Shown: positions 26,001-34,795, counted from the stretch's first letter. The stretch is DNA of 49,809 nucleotides from Nocardiopsis sp. CC223A (GCF_030766825.1 NZ_JASFDV010000051.1:1-49809); one strand, 5' to 3'. The notes: generated from the letters alone by a model not told the origin. Numbers and translations are program-made.

Positions 26001-27119
26001 TCATTCGGCCGTCGCACCGGTCGGCTCCGTCCGCGCACCGCCCCGGCCGCAGTCACGGCACTGTCCGCGTCTGCGCAGGTGGTAGCCGAGCGTGGCCACC
26101 GCCAGGGCCGCACCCCACAGCGGGAACAGGAACTCCGGAGCCGACGCGCCCCAGTCGGAGGGGTCGGCGATCAACTGCGGCAGGAAGATCCGGATGTACA
26201 TCAGCCCGGCGTTGACGAACAGGACCGACACCAGCGCCGCCGGGATCACGGCGAGCCGGATCGGCACCCGCCTGCCCGCGAGCCCGATCATCCAGCGGGG
26301 GAAGACCTCTCCCCAGGGGCGGATCAACCCGAAGGTCAGCGCCGCACCGCCCAATCCCATCGTCGCGAGCATCGCGGCGGCCGCCCGGACGTACAGGGGC
26401 ATCGTCGAGGTCAGCTCATCCGAGACACCGAGCGAAAGGCCCAGGGCCCACGCCCACCGCGTCAGGCAGTAGGCCACCGGCATGACCACCGAGACGTACA
26501 CCGCGGTTCGACCCCAACGGGCGGCCGAGGCCCGCGAGGTCCACCCGCGCTCGTCCTCCGTGCGCCCGCAGGACCGGCAGGCCCCGGCCGAACGCCGCCA
26601 CTGTCCGAGCGCGGCCAGCGCCCAGGCGAACCCGCCCGACATGCACCACAGCTGGTTGAGCACCGGCCAGGAGAACACCTCCACCACCGAGGAGCCCGGG
26701 ACCATCCCCAGCAGCCACCCCGCCGACAGCACGGGGGCGTAGGCCAACCCCATCAGCACCCGGTAGTCGGGCACGAACACCAGCAGCAGGGCCGCCGCCG
26801 CCCAGCCCGCCACGGCCAGGGCCCGACCCCCCGCGGCCGAGCGCACCGGAAGGGCCATGGCGGCCGCGACGAGGACCCCCGCACCCGAGGCCGCCGCGAT
26901 GACCGGCCCTCCCACGGCGGCTGTGGCGGACCCGAACCAGGACAGGATCGGCTCCGGATCGCCCTCACCGAAGGGGAATCCGTCGCCGCCCAGACTCCAG
27001 TACAGGCCCAGCAGCGCGTACACCAGCGACCATGCCGCGGCTGCTGCGGTGGCCCCGAGACCGGGCCACCGCGCTGCCTTGCCGGTGTTCTCTGCTCCGA
27101 CGGACGAATGTGGGCACAT
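26001..27119 (-). CDS. polytopic membrane protein with two cytoplasmic C-x2-C knuckles
   Basis: The 372-residue protein has about 8-9 hydrophobic helices and no family I recognise. A hydrophilic loop near 190-210 carries CRSCGR and the C-terminus carries CRDCGRG, together able to form one four-Cys zinc or Fe-S site. The start is ATG 27119, with AGGAGG 8 bp upstream. It sits among the STM4015 paralogues on the same strand, so it may be the membrane component of this expanded system (inference) or an unrelated insertion. The 27120-27283 gap before it contains two GGACACGTGCG direct repeats (about 27228-27251), possible regulator sites. Confidence 0.6.
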   Translation of the reverse strand: MCPHSSVGAENTGKAARWPGLGATAAAAAWSLVYALLGLYWSLGGDGFPFGEGDPEPILSWFGSATAAVGGPVIAAASGAGVLVAAAMALPVRSAAGGRALAVAGWAAAALLLVFVPDYRVLMGLAYAPVLSAGWLLGMVPGSSVVEVFSWPVLNQLWCMSGGFAWALAALGQWRRSAGACRSCGRTEDERGWTSRASAARWGRTAVYVSVVMPVAYCLTRWAWALGLSLGVSDELTSTMPLYVRAAAAMLATMGLGGAALTFGLIRPWGEVFPRWMIGLAGRRVPIRLAVIPAALVSVLFVNAGLMYIRIFLPQLIADPSDWGASAPEFLFPLWGAALAVATLGYHLRRRGQCRDCGRGGARTEPTGATAE

Positions 27120-27283
27120 GGGGCGGCCTCCTTGGTTTCGGATCTCCTGATCCGGACGCGAAACCAGTCTCGGCACCCGACGGTGGGCGCACCTCCCCCG
27201 TGGGGTGGACGCCTCTCCCCCGCACGGGGGACACGTGCGGGGGACACGTGCGCGGGAGGGCCGGTACGGGGCGGAGGGTGGGG

Positions 27284-28276
27284 CTACTCGCCGACAGCCG
27301 GGTAGGGGTAGCCGCGGCGGGCGTCCACGCGCCCGGACACGTCGATGTCGACTCCGGCGGCGCAGAACGCCTCGCGCACCCGGCCTGTCATCTCCTTGGT
27401 CATGAAGTGGTGCTCCAGGTTCAGGCGCTTCAGTCCCCGGAAGCCGGGGGTGTCCAACAGGACCTGCGCCCCCTCGTCGGTGAGGGTGCCCAGGGACAGG
27501 TCCAGGACCTCCAACCGGTCCAGGACCGGGGAGTCGGCGAGCGCCCGCACCCAGGGGTCGGTGTACTCGGCGTTGCGCAGGCCCAGGGAGCGGACCCCGG
27601 TGTGGACCCGGCCGTCGAGCAGCGGGGAGAGGTCCTCCGGGGCGGCGCCGCCCCCGTAGTTCTCCATGCCCAGCCACAGCTCCAGGTGTTCCAGGGCCGG
27701 GTAGCGGGAGGCCATCACCTGGCGGGCCGGCTCCGCCGGGAGCCCGCCGCCCTGGAGGGTCAGCGAGCGCAGGGAGAGGTGCTCCGCCACCGGCAGGGAG
27801 AGTTCGCCGGTCCCGCGGATGTCCAACCGCTCCAGGCTCGGGACGGCGTCCAGGATGCCGGACAGGTCGCCGTGCGCCAGCCAGGAGACCTCGTACTCCT
27901 CGGAGGTGAGGTCGGCGTAGAACAGGGAGCGCAGAGCGGTCCAGCGGGGCGCGCAGGCCAGCACGGCGTCCCGGACCGGCTCCGGTTCGGCGACGTCCAT
28001 GGTGTCGCTCAGGTTGCCGATGACCAGGGCCGTCACGGCCGTCGGGTCCACGTCGGAGCAGAACCGCTCGTAGTACCGGAGCACGAAGTCGCCCTCCGCG
28101 GGCTCTCGGCCGTCGGTGTCGGCCAGCCGCCAGGCGTACGCGCCCGGGTCCCGCGCGGCCGTGAGCATCGCCAACGGGTCCGCCGCCCCGCCGTCCCCGG
28201 CGGCCATGGCCTCCCGGGAACGGTACTCCAGTACGGGGAGCCCGGCGTACTCGGTCAAGTGGTTCGTGAACGTCAA
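27284..28276 (-). CDS. STM4015 family LRR-like protein, paralogue B
   Basis: The 330-residue protein begins MTFTNHLTEYAGLPVLEY from a TTG codon at 28276, with AAAGG 8 bp upstream. LRR-like segments include LRSLFYADL, LERLDIRGTG, LRSLTLQGGG, LEHLELWLG, VRSLGLRNAE, LEVLDLSLGTL and LKRLNLEHHFMTKEM, then VDIDVSGR. The tail is PYPAVGE after a linker of about 12 residues. It is most similar to paralogues C and D, indicating local tandem duplication. No in-frame ATG precedes the conserved N-terminal motif, supporting the TTG start. Confidence 0.83.
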   Translation of the reverse strand: MTFTNHLTEYAGLPVLEYRSREAMAAGDGGAADPLAMLTAARDPGAYAWRLADTDGREPAEGDFVLRYYERFCSDVDPTAVTALVIGNLSDTMDVAEPEPVRDAVLACAPRWTALRSLFYADLTSEEYEVSWLAHGDLSGILDAVPSLERLDIRGTGELSLPVAEHLSLRSLTLQGGGLPAEPARQVMASRYPALEHLELWLGMENYGGGAAPEDLSPLLDGRVHTGVRSLGLRNAEYTDPWVRALADSPVLDRLEVLDLSLGTLTDEGAQVLLDTPGFRGLKRLNLEHHFMTKEMTGRVREAFCAAGVDIDVSGRVDARRGYPYPAVGE

Positions 28277-28326
28277 GGTCGACGCCTTTCAGGGGAGCGG
28301 GAATGAGGAGGGGCAGGAGGGGGCCG

Positions 28327-29349
28327 TCACTCGGTGACGGACGGGTAGAGGTCGTCCTCGCTCACCTTGAGGCGTTCGGACACGTCGACGTCGACCCCGG
28401 CGGTGCCGAACGCCTCGCGGACCCGGTCCTCCATCTCCTCGGACATGAAGTGGTGGTGCAGGTCGAGGCGGCGCAGCCCGCGGAAACCGGGGGTGTCGAG
28501 AAGGACCTGCGCGCCCCCGTCGGTGAGGGTGCCCTCCGAGAGGTCCAGTTCCTCCAGCCGGTCCAGGGCGGGGGACCCGGCCACCGCCTCCACCCACAGG
28601 TCCGTGTGTTCGGCGTTGCGCAGCCCCAGGGAACGCACCCCGGTGTGGACCTCGCCGTTGAGCAGCGGTGCGAGGTCCGCGGGCGTGGTGGTGCCGCCGT
28701 AGTTCCCGATCCCCAGCCACAGGTCGAGGTGTTCCAGGGCCGGGTAGCGGGAGGCCATCACCTGGCGAGCCAGCTCCGCCGGGAGGCCGCCGCCCTGGAG
28801 GCTGAGGGAGCGCAGGGAGCGGTGCTCCGCCACCGGCAGGGAGAGTTCGCCGGTCCCGCGGACGGTCAGGCGCTCCAACCGCGGGAAGGCCGCCGGGACG
28901 GCGGACAGGTCGCCGTGGGTGAACCAGGAGGCCTCGTACTCGCGGAAGGTGAGGTCGGCGTAGAACAGGGAGCGCAGGCCGGTCCAGCGGGGCGCGCAGG
29001 CCAGCAGGGCGTCCCGGATCGGCTCGGGCTCACCCAGGTCCATGGTCTCCTCGTAGTTGCCGACCACCAGGGCCGACACCGTCTCCGGAGGGACCTCGGA
29101 GCAGAACCGCTCGTAGTACCGGAGCACGAAGTCGCCCTCCCGGGGCTCCCAGCCCTCGGAGTCGCGCAGCCGCCAGGCGTACGCCTCCGGGGTGCGCAGG
29201 GCGGCGAGCAGGGACAGCGGGTCCGTCGTCTCGCGGTGCCCCCGGGGGTGCTTCTCGGTCCAGGTGCGCTGCGCGGCCATTCCCTCGGGGGAGCGGTACT
29301 CGAACACCGGCAGTCCGCCGAGCTCGGTCGTGTGGGTGTCGAACGTCAA
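28327..29349 (-). CDS. STM4015 family LRR-like protein, paralogue C
   Basis: The 340-residue protein starts from TTG at 29349 (MTFDTHTTELGGLPVFEY), with AGAGGGA upstream. It shares paralogue B's layout, including LRSLFYADL, LERLTVRGTG, LRSLSLQGGG, LEHLDLWLG, VRSLGLRNAE, LEELDLSEGTL and LRRLDLHHHFMSEEM. It ends VDVDVSER, a short acidic linker, and the tail LYPSVTE. The DNA is strikingly similar to paralogues B and D over long stretches, for example the blocks encoding RYPALEHL and HTGVRSLGLRNAE. Confidence 0.83.
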   Translation of the reverse strand: MTFDTHTTELGGLPVFEYRSPEGMAAQRTWTEKHPRGHRETTDPLSLLAALRTPEAYAWRLRDSEGWEPREGDFVLRYYERFCSEVPPETVSALVVGNYEETMDLGEPEPIRDALLACAPRWTGLRSLFYADLTFREYEASWFTHGDLSAVPAAFPRLERLTVRGTGELSLPVAEHRSLRSLSLQGGGLPAELARQVMASRYPALEHLDLWLGIGNYGGTTTPADLAPLLNGEVHTGVRSLGLRNAEHTDLWVEAVAGSPALDRLEELDLSEGTLTDGGAQVLLDTPGFRGLRRLDLHHHFMSEEMEDRVREAFGTAGVDVDVSERLKVSEDDLYPSVTE

Positions 29350-29407
29350 GGTCGGTCCCTCTCAGGGGCGTCGGTCCGGCACGGGGCCGCGTGCCGGGTG
29401 GTCGGGA

Positions 29408-30448
29408 TCACTCGGTGACGGACGGGTAGTAGCGGTCCCGCCACTGCTCCTCCGCCCATTCCGCGGCCTCCTCCTCGTCCTCCCACTCCTCGTCCTCCCC
29501 CGCCTCGCCGCGGGGTTCCAGACGTCCGGACACGTCGATCCGGACTCCTGCGGCGGTGAAGGAGTCGGCGACGCGGGCCTGCGTCTCCTCGGACATGTAG
29601 TGGTGATGCAGGTCCAGGCTCTCCAGTTCCCGGAAGCCGGGGGTGTCCAGCAGGATCTGCGCGCCCTCGTCGGTGAGGGTGCCCTCGGAGAAGTCCAGCT
29701 CCTCCAGGCGTCCCAGGACCGGGGCGTCGGCCACGGCCCGGACCCAGTGGTCGGTCCGCAGCGCGTTGCGCAGCCCCAATGACCGGATCCCGGTGTGGAC
29801 CTCGCCGTTGAGCAGTGGTGCGAGGTCCGCGGGCGTGGTGGTGCCGCCGTAGTTCGGCACGCCGATCCACAGCTCCAGGTGCTCCAGGGCCGGGTAGCGG
29901 GAGGCCAGCACCTGGCGGACGAGCTTTGCCGGGAGGCCGCCGCCCTGGAGGGTGAGGGAGCGCAGTGCCGGATGCCCGTCCACGTTCAGTCCCAACCCGC
30001 CGGTGCCGCGCACGGCGAACCGCTCCAGGCCGGGCAGGGCCGCCAGGACCGGACCGAGGTCGCCGTGGTTCATCCAGGACACCTCGCTGTCCTCGTAGGT
30101 GAGGTCGGCGAAGAACAGGGAGCGCAGCCCGGTGAGCCGGGGCGCGTGCGCCACCAGGGCGTCGCGGACCGGCGCGGAGCGGCTCACGTTGATCGTCTCC
30201 CAGATACTGCCGACGACCAGGGCCGTCACCGCCGGCGCCGCCGCCTCGGCGGCGAACCGGCCGAAGTACCCGTCGACGCCGCCCCGGTCCTCGGACGTCT
30301 CGGAGCCGTCGTCGTCGCCGAGCCGCCAGGCGAAGGACTGCGGGGTGCGCAGGGCGGCGAGCACCGCCAGCGGGTCGTCGGCCGTGTCCTGCGTGTGGTA
30401 CTCGAACACGGGCAGCCCCGCGTACTCGGTCAGGTGGGTGGTGAACAT
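29408..30448 (-). CDS. STM4015 family LRR-like protein, paralogue D
   Basis: The 346-residue protein is the first gene of the minus-strand run. N-terminal MFTTHLTEYAGLPVFEY starts from ATG 30448, with GAGGA upstream. LRR-like segments parallel paralogues B and C, ending LDLHHHYMSEET and VRIDVSGR. The linker is much longer (about 33 residues) and very acidic, rich in Glu and Trp (EWEDEEEAAEWAEEQW), yet the last residues are again YYPSVTE. The promoter for the cassette probably lies in 30449-30526. Confidence 0.83.
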   Translation of the reverse strand: MFTTHLTEYAGLPVFEYHTQDTADDPLAVLAALRTPQSFAWRLGDDDGSETSEDRGGVDGYFGRFAAEAAAPAVTALVVGSIWETINVSRSAPVRDALVAHAPRLTGLRSLFFADLTYEDSEVSWMNHGDLGPVLAALPGLERFAVRGTGGLGLNVDGHPALRSLTLQGGGLPAKLVRQVLASRYPALEHLELWIGVPNYGGTTTPADLAPLLNGEVHTGIRSLGLRNALRTDHWVRAVADAPVLGRLEELDFSEGTLTDEGAQILLDTPGFRELESLDLHHHYMSEETQARVADSFTAAGVRIDVSGRLEPRGEAGEDEEWEDEEEAAEWAEEQWRDRYYPSVTE

Positions 30449-30526
30449 GGGGGGTCCTCGCAGGCCGCGGCTCGGTGGGGAGAACCCAGGAATAGCAGAA
30501 CCGGGTGACGAACGCGGACGGGCCGG

Positions 30527-31039
30527 TCAGCCGCGCGGCGGCGCCGGACGCCCGGCACCCCCGGGTGGTCCGCCGGTGTGCTCCGCCATGTGCTCGGTCC
30601 GCGCCGCGCGTCCTCCGGCCCGTACCGCCCGCGCGTGGCAGCCCGACTCCACGGCCTCCTCCAGCATCCGCCGCAGGTTCGGGCACGTCAGCACGTCCCC
30701 GGACTCGCACGCCACCGCGTGCGCCACCATCTCCCGGGCGGTCCGCAACCGCTCCAGGCGCTCGTCCAGTTCGGCCAGGTGCTCGGCCAGCGCCTCCCCG
30801 CGCCGTTCGGCGCTCACCGCGCCCAGCTCCCGGATGCGGTCCAGGCTCATCCCGGCGTCCTGTGCGCTCAGGACCAACGCCACGTGCAGCCGCTGCTCCG
30901 GGGCGTACCGGCGCTGCCCGCCCACCCGGCGGGCCGGTTCCAGCACCCCCTTCTCCTCCCAGTGCCGCAGCACGTGCGGACCCAGCCCGAACTCCGCGGC
31001 GAGATCCCCGATGGACAGTTCCCCTGCGCTTGACCTCAT
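30527..31039 (-). CDS. MerR-family transcriptional regulator
   Basis: The 170-residue protein has an N-terminal MerR winged helix (LSIGDLAAEFGLGPHVLRHWEEKGVLEPARRVGGQRRY, read in parts) and a dimerisation coiled coil (about 70-120). A C-terminal tail contains Cys residues (ACESGDVLTCPNL and ESGCHA), which could bind a metal or sense thiol stress. The start is ATG 31039, which overlaps the operator palindrome, so translation is probably leaderless. It is divergent from the methyltransferase at 31118, its likely target. Confidence 0.85.
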   Translation of the reverse strand: MRSSAGELSIGDLAAEFGLGPHVLRHWEEKGVLEPARRVGGQRRYAPEQRLHVALVLSAQDAGMSLDRIRELGAVSAERRGEALAEHLAELDERLERLRTAREMVAHAVACESGDVLTCPNLRRMLEEAVESGCHARAVRAGGRAARTEHMAEHTGGPPGGAGRPAPPRG

Positions 31040-31060
31040 GTGGACATGAAGTTCCACACT
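31030..31060 (+). promoter_or_regulatory. MerR-type promoter/operator with 19-bp spacer
   Basis: A -35-like TTGACC (31030-31035) and a weak -10-like CACACT (31055-31060) are separated by 19 bp, the lengthened spacer typical of MerR targets. The inverted repeat TGTGGA...TCCACA (31039-31058) lies across the spacer. It faces the methyltransferase gene. Confidence 0.5.
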
Positions 31061-31117
31061 GTGAGCCCGTGTCAAGGGGCGCGGGCGGGGGAGACCCCGG
31101 AACGAGGGAGAACGACG

Positions 31118-31705
31118 ATGGACGAACGTACCGAACGCACCCGGGAGGACTGGAACCGGATGGCCGCCGGGTACGACCGGGGCGAGCGCCTCCAGCGGCT
31201 CGTGCTGGGCGGTGTCCGCGCGCGACTGTGCGGCCGGGCCCGCGACCGGACCCTGGAGGTGGCCGTCGGCACCGGCCACGACCTGCCGTACTACCCCGAC
31301 GGGGTCGAGCTCACCGGCCTGGACCTGAGCCCGCGGATGCTGGCGGCCGCCCGCCGCCGAGCCTCCGCGCTCGGCCGCCCGGTCACCCTGGTGGAGGGCG
31401 ACGCCCAGGACATGCCGTTCGACGACGGGGGCTTCGACACCGTCCTGTGCGCGCTGGCCCTGTGCGCCATCCCCGACCAGCGGCGGGCGCTGGAGGAGAT
31501 GCACCGGGTGCTGCGCCCCGGCGGGCTGCTGCTGCTCGTGGACCACATCGAGTACACCAAGGCGCCCTGGCGCTGGAGGGAGGAACGCAGGGAATCGCCC
31601 CGCAGGCTGCCCCGGGCGGTGGCCCGGGAGGTCGGGTTCGCGGTCGACCACCACGAACGGACCGCGTTGGGCTTCCTGGAGACGGTCGTCGCCCGCCGCC
31701 CCTGA
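31118..31705 (+). CDS. class I SAM-dependent methyltransferase
   Basis: The 195-residue protein has motif I LEVAVGTGHD, a 'LTGLDLSPRML' acidic strand, 'VEGDAQDMPF' and the post-motif LRPGGLLLLVDH, which puts it near UbiE/Methyltransf_11 proteins. The substrate is unknown. The start is ATG 31118, with GGGAG 8 bp upstream, rather than the open frame that runs into the operator. It is controlled, by inference, by the divergent MerR protein. Confidence 0.82.
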   Translation: MDERTERTREDWNRMAAGYDRGERLQRLVLGGVRARLCGRARDRTLEVAVGTGHDLPYYPDGVELTGLDLSPRMLAAARRRASALGRPVTLVEGDAQDMPFDDGGFDTVLCALALCAIPDQRRALEEMHRVLRPGGLLLLVDHIEYTKAPWRWREERRESPRRLPRAVAREVGFAVDHHERTALGFLETVVARRP

Positions 31706-31769
31706 CCGGGTCCGGGACACGCGGTCGCGTGGCGGGACATCCGCGCCTCCCCGGTGTGAGAGTGGTGGC

Positions 31770-32555
31770 ATGGCCACACACAGTGAACTGCGCGATTTCT
31801 GGGAGCGCCGCCTCGAAGGCGACTGGACCGAGAGCGGTGTGGGCTACCGAGCCCTGGGACGCCCCTTCAACACCTGGATGTACAAGGTCCGCGAGGAGGT
31901 GTTCCTGCGCCGGGTGGGGCGCCTGGGGCTCACCGACCCGAGTGTCCTGGACGTGGGCAGCGGCACCGGCTTCTACGTCCGGCTCTGGGACCGGCTGGGC
32001 GCCGCCGACGTCACCGGCTGCGACATGACCGACGCCGCCGTGGCGCGGCTGCGCGGGCGCTTTCCCGACCACCGGTTCGTCCGCCAGGACGCCGCCGACC
32101 TCGACGCGTTCGAGGACGCCTCCTTCGACGCCCTGTCCTGCATGGACGTCCTGTTCCACATCACCGACGACGACCGCTACACGTCGGCGGTCGGCGAGTT
32201 CGCCCGGGTGCTGCGCCCCGGCGGGACGCTCGTCATCTCCGAGAACTGCCTCCAGCGTCCCGAGCAGCGCGGGGAGCACCAGGTCAACCGCACCCTGGAG
32301 TGGATCGCCGGGACCCTCGACAAGGCCGGGTTCGACCTGCGCCTGCGGGTGCCCATGCTGGTGCTCATGAACGCCCAGGTGGACGCGGCCGCACCCTGGC
32401 GCAAGGCATGGGGCGGGGCGCTGCGCGCCGCCACCCTCACCGCCCCCACCGGCTGGCTGGCCGGGGCCGCCCTCTACCCGTTGGAGCGCCGCCTGGTGCG
32501 CGGACGCAGGGAGAGCCCCACCACCGAGCTGCTGATCTGCCGCCGGCGCGGCTGA
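31770..32555 (+). CDS. class I SAM-dependent methyltransferase
   Basis: The 261-residue protein has motif I VLDVGSGTGFYVRLW, a DVTGCDMTDAAV acidic loop, the FDALSCMDVLFHI core and LRPGGTLVISE. The N-terminus FWERRLEGDW...GVGYRALGRPFNTWMY resembles a group of actinomycete methyltransferases found beside glycan and lipid genes. It lies 64 bp after the previous methyltransferase with weak ribosome-site evidence, possibly in the same transcript. Substrate unknown. Confidence 0.8.
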   Translation: MATHSELRDFWERRLEGDWTESGVGYRALGRPFNTWMYKVREEVFLRRVGRLGLTDPSVLDVGSGTGFYVRLWDRLGAADVTGCDMTDAAVARLRGRFPDHRFVRQDAADLDAFEDASFDALSCMDVLFHITDDDRYTSAVGEFARVLRPGGTLVISENCLQRPEQRGEHQVNRTLEWIAGTLDKAGFDLRLRVPMLVLMNAQVDAAAPWRKAWGGALRAATLTAPTGWLAGAALYPLERRLVRGRRESPTTELLICRRRG

Positions 32556-32691
32556 CACGCGCCGGACACGACGGGGTGTGCCGCCCCGGTCGGGTGAACG
32601 CGGGTTACGGTGGTGGTCCACCTTGTGCCGGAAACGGCGGTCATGAGGACCGGACGCCCGACACGGCGGACGTCCTGCTCAGGAGGCGACT

Positions 32692-33927
32692 GTGCGACGC
32701 TCCACCATCAAGTCCGCGGTCAAATGGGGGCTGCTCGGCCTCCTGACGGCCCAGATCGCGGTGGCGGCGACACTCATGGGCATCAACCACTGGCGGCGGA
32801 AGGTGCGCCCGCACCGGGCGTTCTTCCCGCGCACCGCCCCGGAGGCGCTCCCCGTCGGCGACACCACCGCCACGGTGTACACCTACGGCGAGGACCTGTA
32901 CGAGGACATGCTCGCGGCGATCCGGGGGGCCCGGCGCCGCATCCTCTTCGAGTCCTACATCGTCAAGGACGACCGGGCCGGGAACGACTTCAAGCGGGCG
33001 CTCATCGAGGCCTCGGCGCGCGGCGTCGAGGTGTACGTCATCTACGACGGGTTCGCGAACCTGGTGGTGCCCCGGTCGTTCTTCGCCTTCCCGCCCGAGG
33101 TCCACGTGCTGCGCTACCCGGCGTTCCGGCCCGGGGTGCTGCTGCTCAACATCCGCAAGTCCGGCCGCGACCACCGCAAGATCCTCACCGTCGACGGGGA
33201 GGTCGGATTCGTCGGCGGCTACAACGTGGGCTCCCTGTACGCCACCGAGTGGCGCGACACCCACCTGCGGGTGGACGGCCCCGCGGTGTGGGAGTTGGAG
33301 AACGCGTTCGTCGACTTCTGGAACGCGAACCGGGGGCCGCGCCTGCCCGAGTTGGGGATGCTCGGCGACCCGCAGTGGGACGCCCGGTTCCGGGTCCACC
33401 GCAACGTGCCCGAGCAGCTCATCTACCCGATCCGGGCGATGTTCCTGGAGGCCATCGACCGCGCCAAGGACCGCATCCTCATCACCCAGGCCTACTTCAT
33501 CCCGGACCGGGAGCTGCAACGGGCGCTGGTGGAGGCGGCCGGGCGGGGCGTCGACGTCAACATCCTCATCCCGGAGAACTCCAACCACGTCCTGGCCGAC
33601 TGGATGGCCCGCGGCCAGTACTCCGTGCTGCTGCGCGGCGGGGTACGGCTGTGGCTGTACCAGGACGCCATGGTGCACGCCAAGACGGCGACGGTGGACG
33701 GGCGGTGGAGCACCATCGGCACCGCCAACGTCGACCGGCTGAGCCTGACCGGCAACTACGAGATCAACGCCGAGATCTTCGACGAGGGGGTGGCCCGGCA
33801 CCTGGAGGAGGTCTTCTCCAACGACCTCACCAACGCCCGGGAGCTCACCGAGGAGGAATGGCGGTGCCGGCCGATCGCCGCGAAGTTCAGCGAGGTCATC
33901 CTCGCCCCCTGGCGGCCCCTCCTCTGA
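32692..33927 (+). CDS. phospholipase D-like / cardiolipin synthase-type protein
   Basis: The 411-residue protein has an N-terminal membrane anchor (about 9-31) and two complete HKD motifs. These are His161-x-Lys163-x4-Asp (DHRKILTVDG) and His329-x-Lys331-x4-Asp (VHAKTATVDG), each followed by a Gly/Asn-containing stretch (GGYN, GTANVD). This is the architecture of bacterial cardiolipin synthases, which join two phosphatidyl groups at the membrane. A phospholipase or other phosphatidyltransferase cannot be excluded. The GTG start has a textbook AGGAGG upstream. Confidence 0.88.
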   Translation: MRRSTIKSAVKWGLLGLLTAQIAVAATLMGINHWRRKVRPHRAFFPRTAPEALPVGDTTATVYTYGEDLYEDMLAAIRGARRRILFESYIVKDDRAGNDFKRALIEASARGVEVYVIYDGFANLVVPRSFFAFPPEVHVLRYPAFRPGVLLLNIRKSGRDHRKILTVDGEVGFVGGYNVGSLYATEWRDTHLRVDGPAVWELENAFVDFWNANRGPRLPELGMLGDPQWDARFRVHRNVPEQLIYPIRAMFLEAIDRAKDRILITQAYFIPDRELQRALVEAAGRGVDVNILIPENSNHVLADWMARGQYSVLLRGGVRLWLYQDAMVHAKTATVDGRWSTIGTANVDRLSLTGNYEINAEIFDEGVARHLEEVFSNDLTNARELTEEEWRCRPIAAKFSEVILAPWRPLL

Positions 33928-34007
33928 GACCCCGGCCGCACCGTTCGGGGGTGTTCGCGCTGGTAGGTTCGGTCCCGTCGGCACCCGGCTGGAAGGGCCC
34001 CGCGAGC

Positions 34008-34775
34008 ATGGCGTTCGAGATCGACTTCGACGACCCGTCCCTGAAGGCCGCGCTGGCCCTGCACGGGATCCAGGAGCGCCAGGGCCCCGGGTCGCGGGCC
34101 ACCACCGAGCTGCTGCTGTCGCTGGCGGGCCCGCTCCCGGAGCGGCCGCGGGTGCTGGACCTGGGCTGCGGGACGGGGGCGGCCTCCCTGGTGCTCGCCG
34201 AGCGCCTGCCCGGGGCGCGGGTCACGGCGGTGGACATCTACCCGCCGTTCCTGCGACGGCTGGAGGAGGCGGCCGCGGCGGCGGGCACCGCCGACCGGAT
34301 CACCACCCGCGAGGGGTCCATGGAGTCGCTGGACGACCTGCCGGACGGGTCGGTGGACCTGGTGTGGAGCGAGGGCGCCGCCTACAACATCGGGTTCGGT
34401 GAGGCGCTGCGCTCCTGGCGGCGGCTGCTCTCACCCGAAGGCGCCCTGGTGGTCACCGAGTGCGGGTGGATCACCGACGAGCCCGCCGCCGAGACCCGGG
34501 CGTACTGGGACGCCGCGTACCCGCTGCGCACCACCGCGCAGAACGTGGCGGCGGCGACGGAGGCCGGGTACACGGTGAGGGCGACCTACCTGCTGCCGGA
34601 CTCCGACTGGCTGGAGGCCTACTACGCGCCGTTGGAGGCCCGCGCCGCGCAGACCGACCCCGGCGATCCGCACGCGGCCGCGGCCGCCGAGGACGTGCGC
34701 CGCGAGGCGGAGCTGTACCGGGCGCACGGCGACGAGTACGGCTACGTCGGCTACGTGCTGCGCCCCCGCCGCTGA
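34008..34775 (+). CDS. class I SAM-dependent methyltransferase
   Basis: The 255-residue protein has VLDLGCGTGAASLVLAERL (motif I), a VTAVDIYPPFLRRLEE acidic loop and the segment VDLVWSEGAAYNIGF. The last is characteristic of small-molecule methyltransferases of the Methyltransf_25/11 type. The start is ATG 34008 with GAAGG upstream; the longer open frame is shadow of the phospholipase gene. It is the last of three methyltransferases in this stretch. Confidence 0.82.
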   Translation: MAFEIDFDDPSLKAALALHGIQERQGPGSRATTELLLSLAGPLPERPRVLDLGCGTGAASLVLAERLPGARVTAVDIYPPFLRRLEEAAAAAGTADRITTREGSMESLDDLPDGSVDLVWSEGAAYNIGFGEALRSWRRLLSPEGALVVTECGWITDEPAAETRAYWDAAYPLRTTAQNVAAATEAGYTVRATYLLPDSDWLEAYYAPLEARAAQTDPGDPHAAAAAEDVRREAELYRAHGDEYGYVGYVLRPRR

Positions 34776-34795
34776 CCCGGACGTTCGGTGCGGTC

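Noticed and set aside
26001..27677. 558-codon frame for the membrane protein
   Set aside because: AGGAGG lies directly before ATG 27119. The extra upstream part is the shadow of paralogue B.
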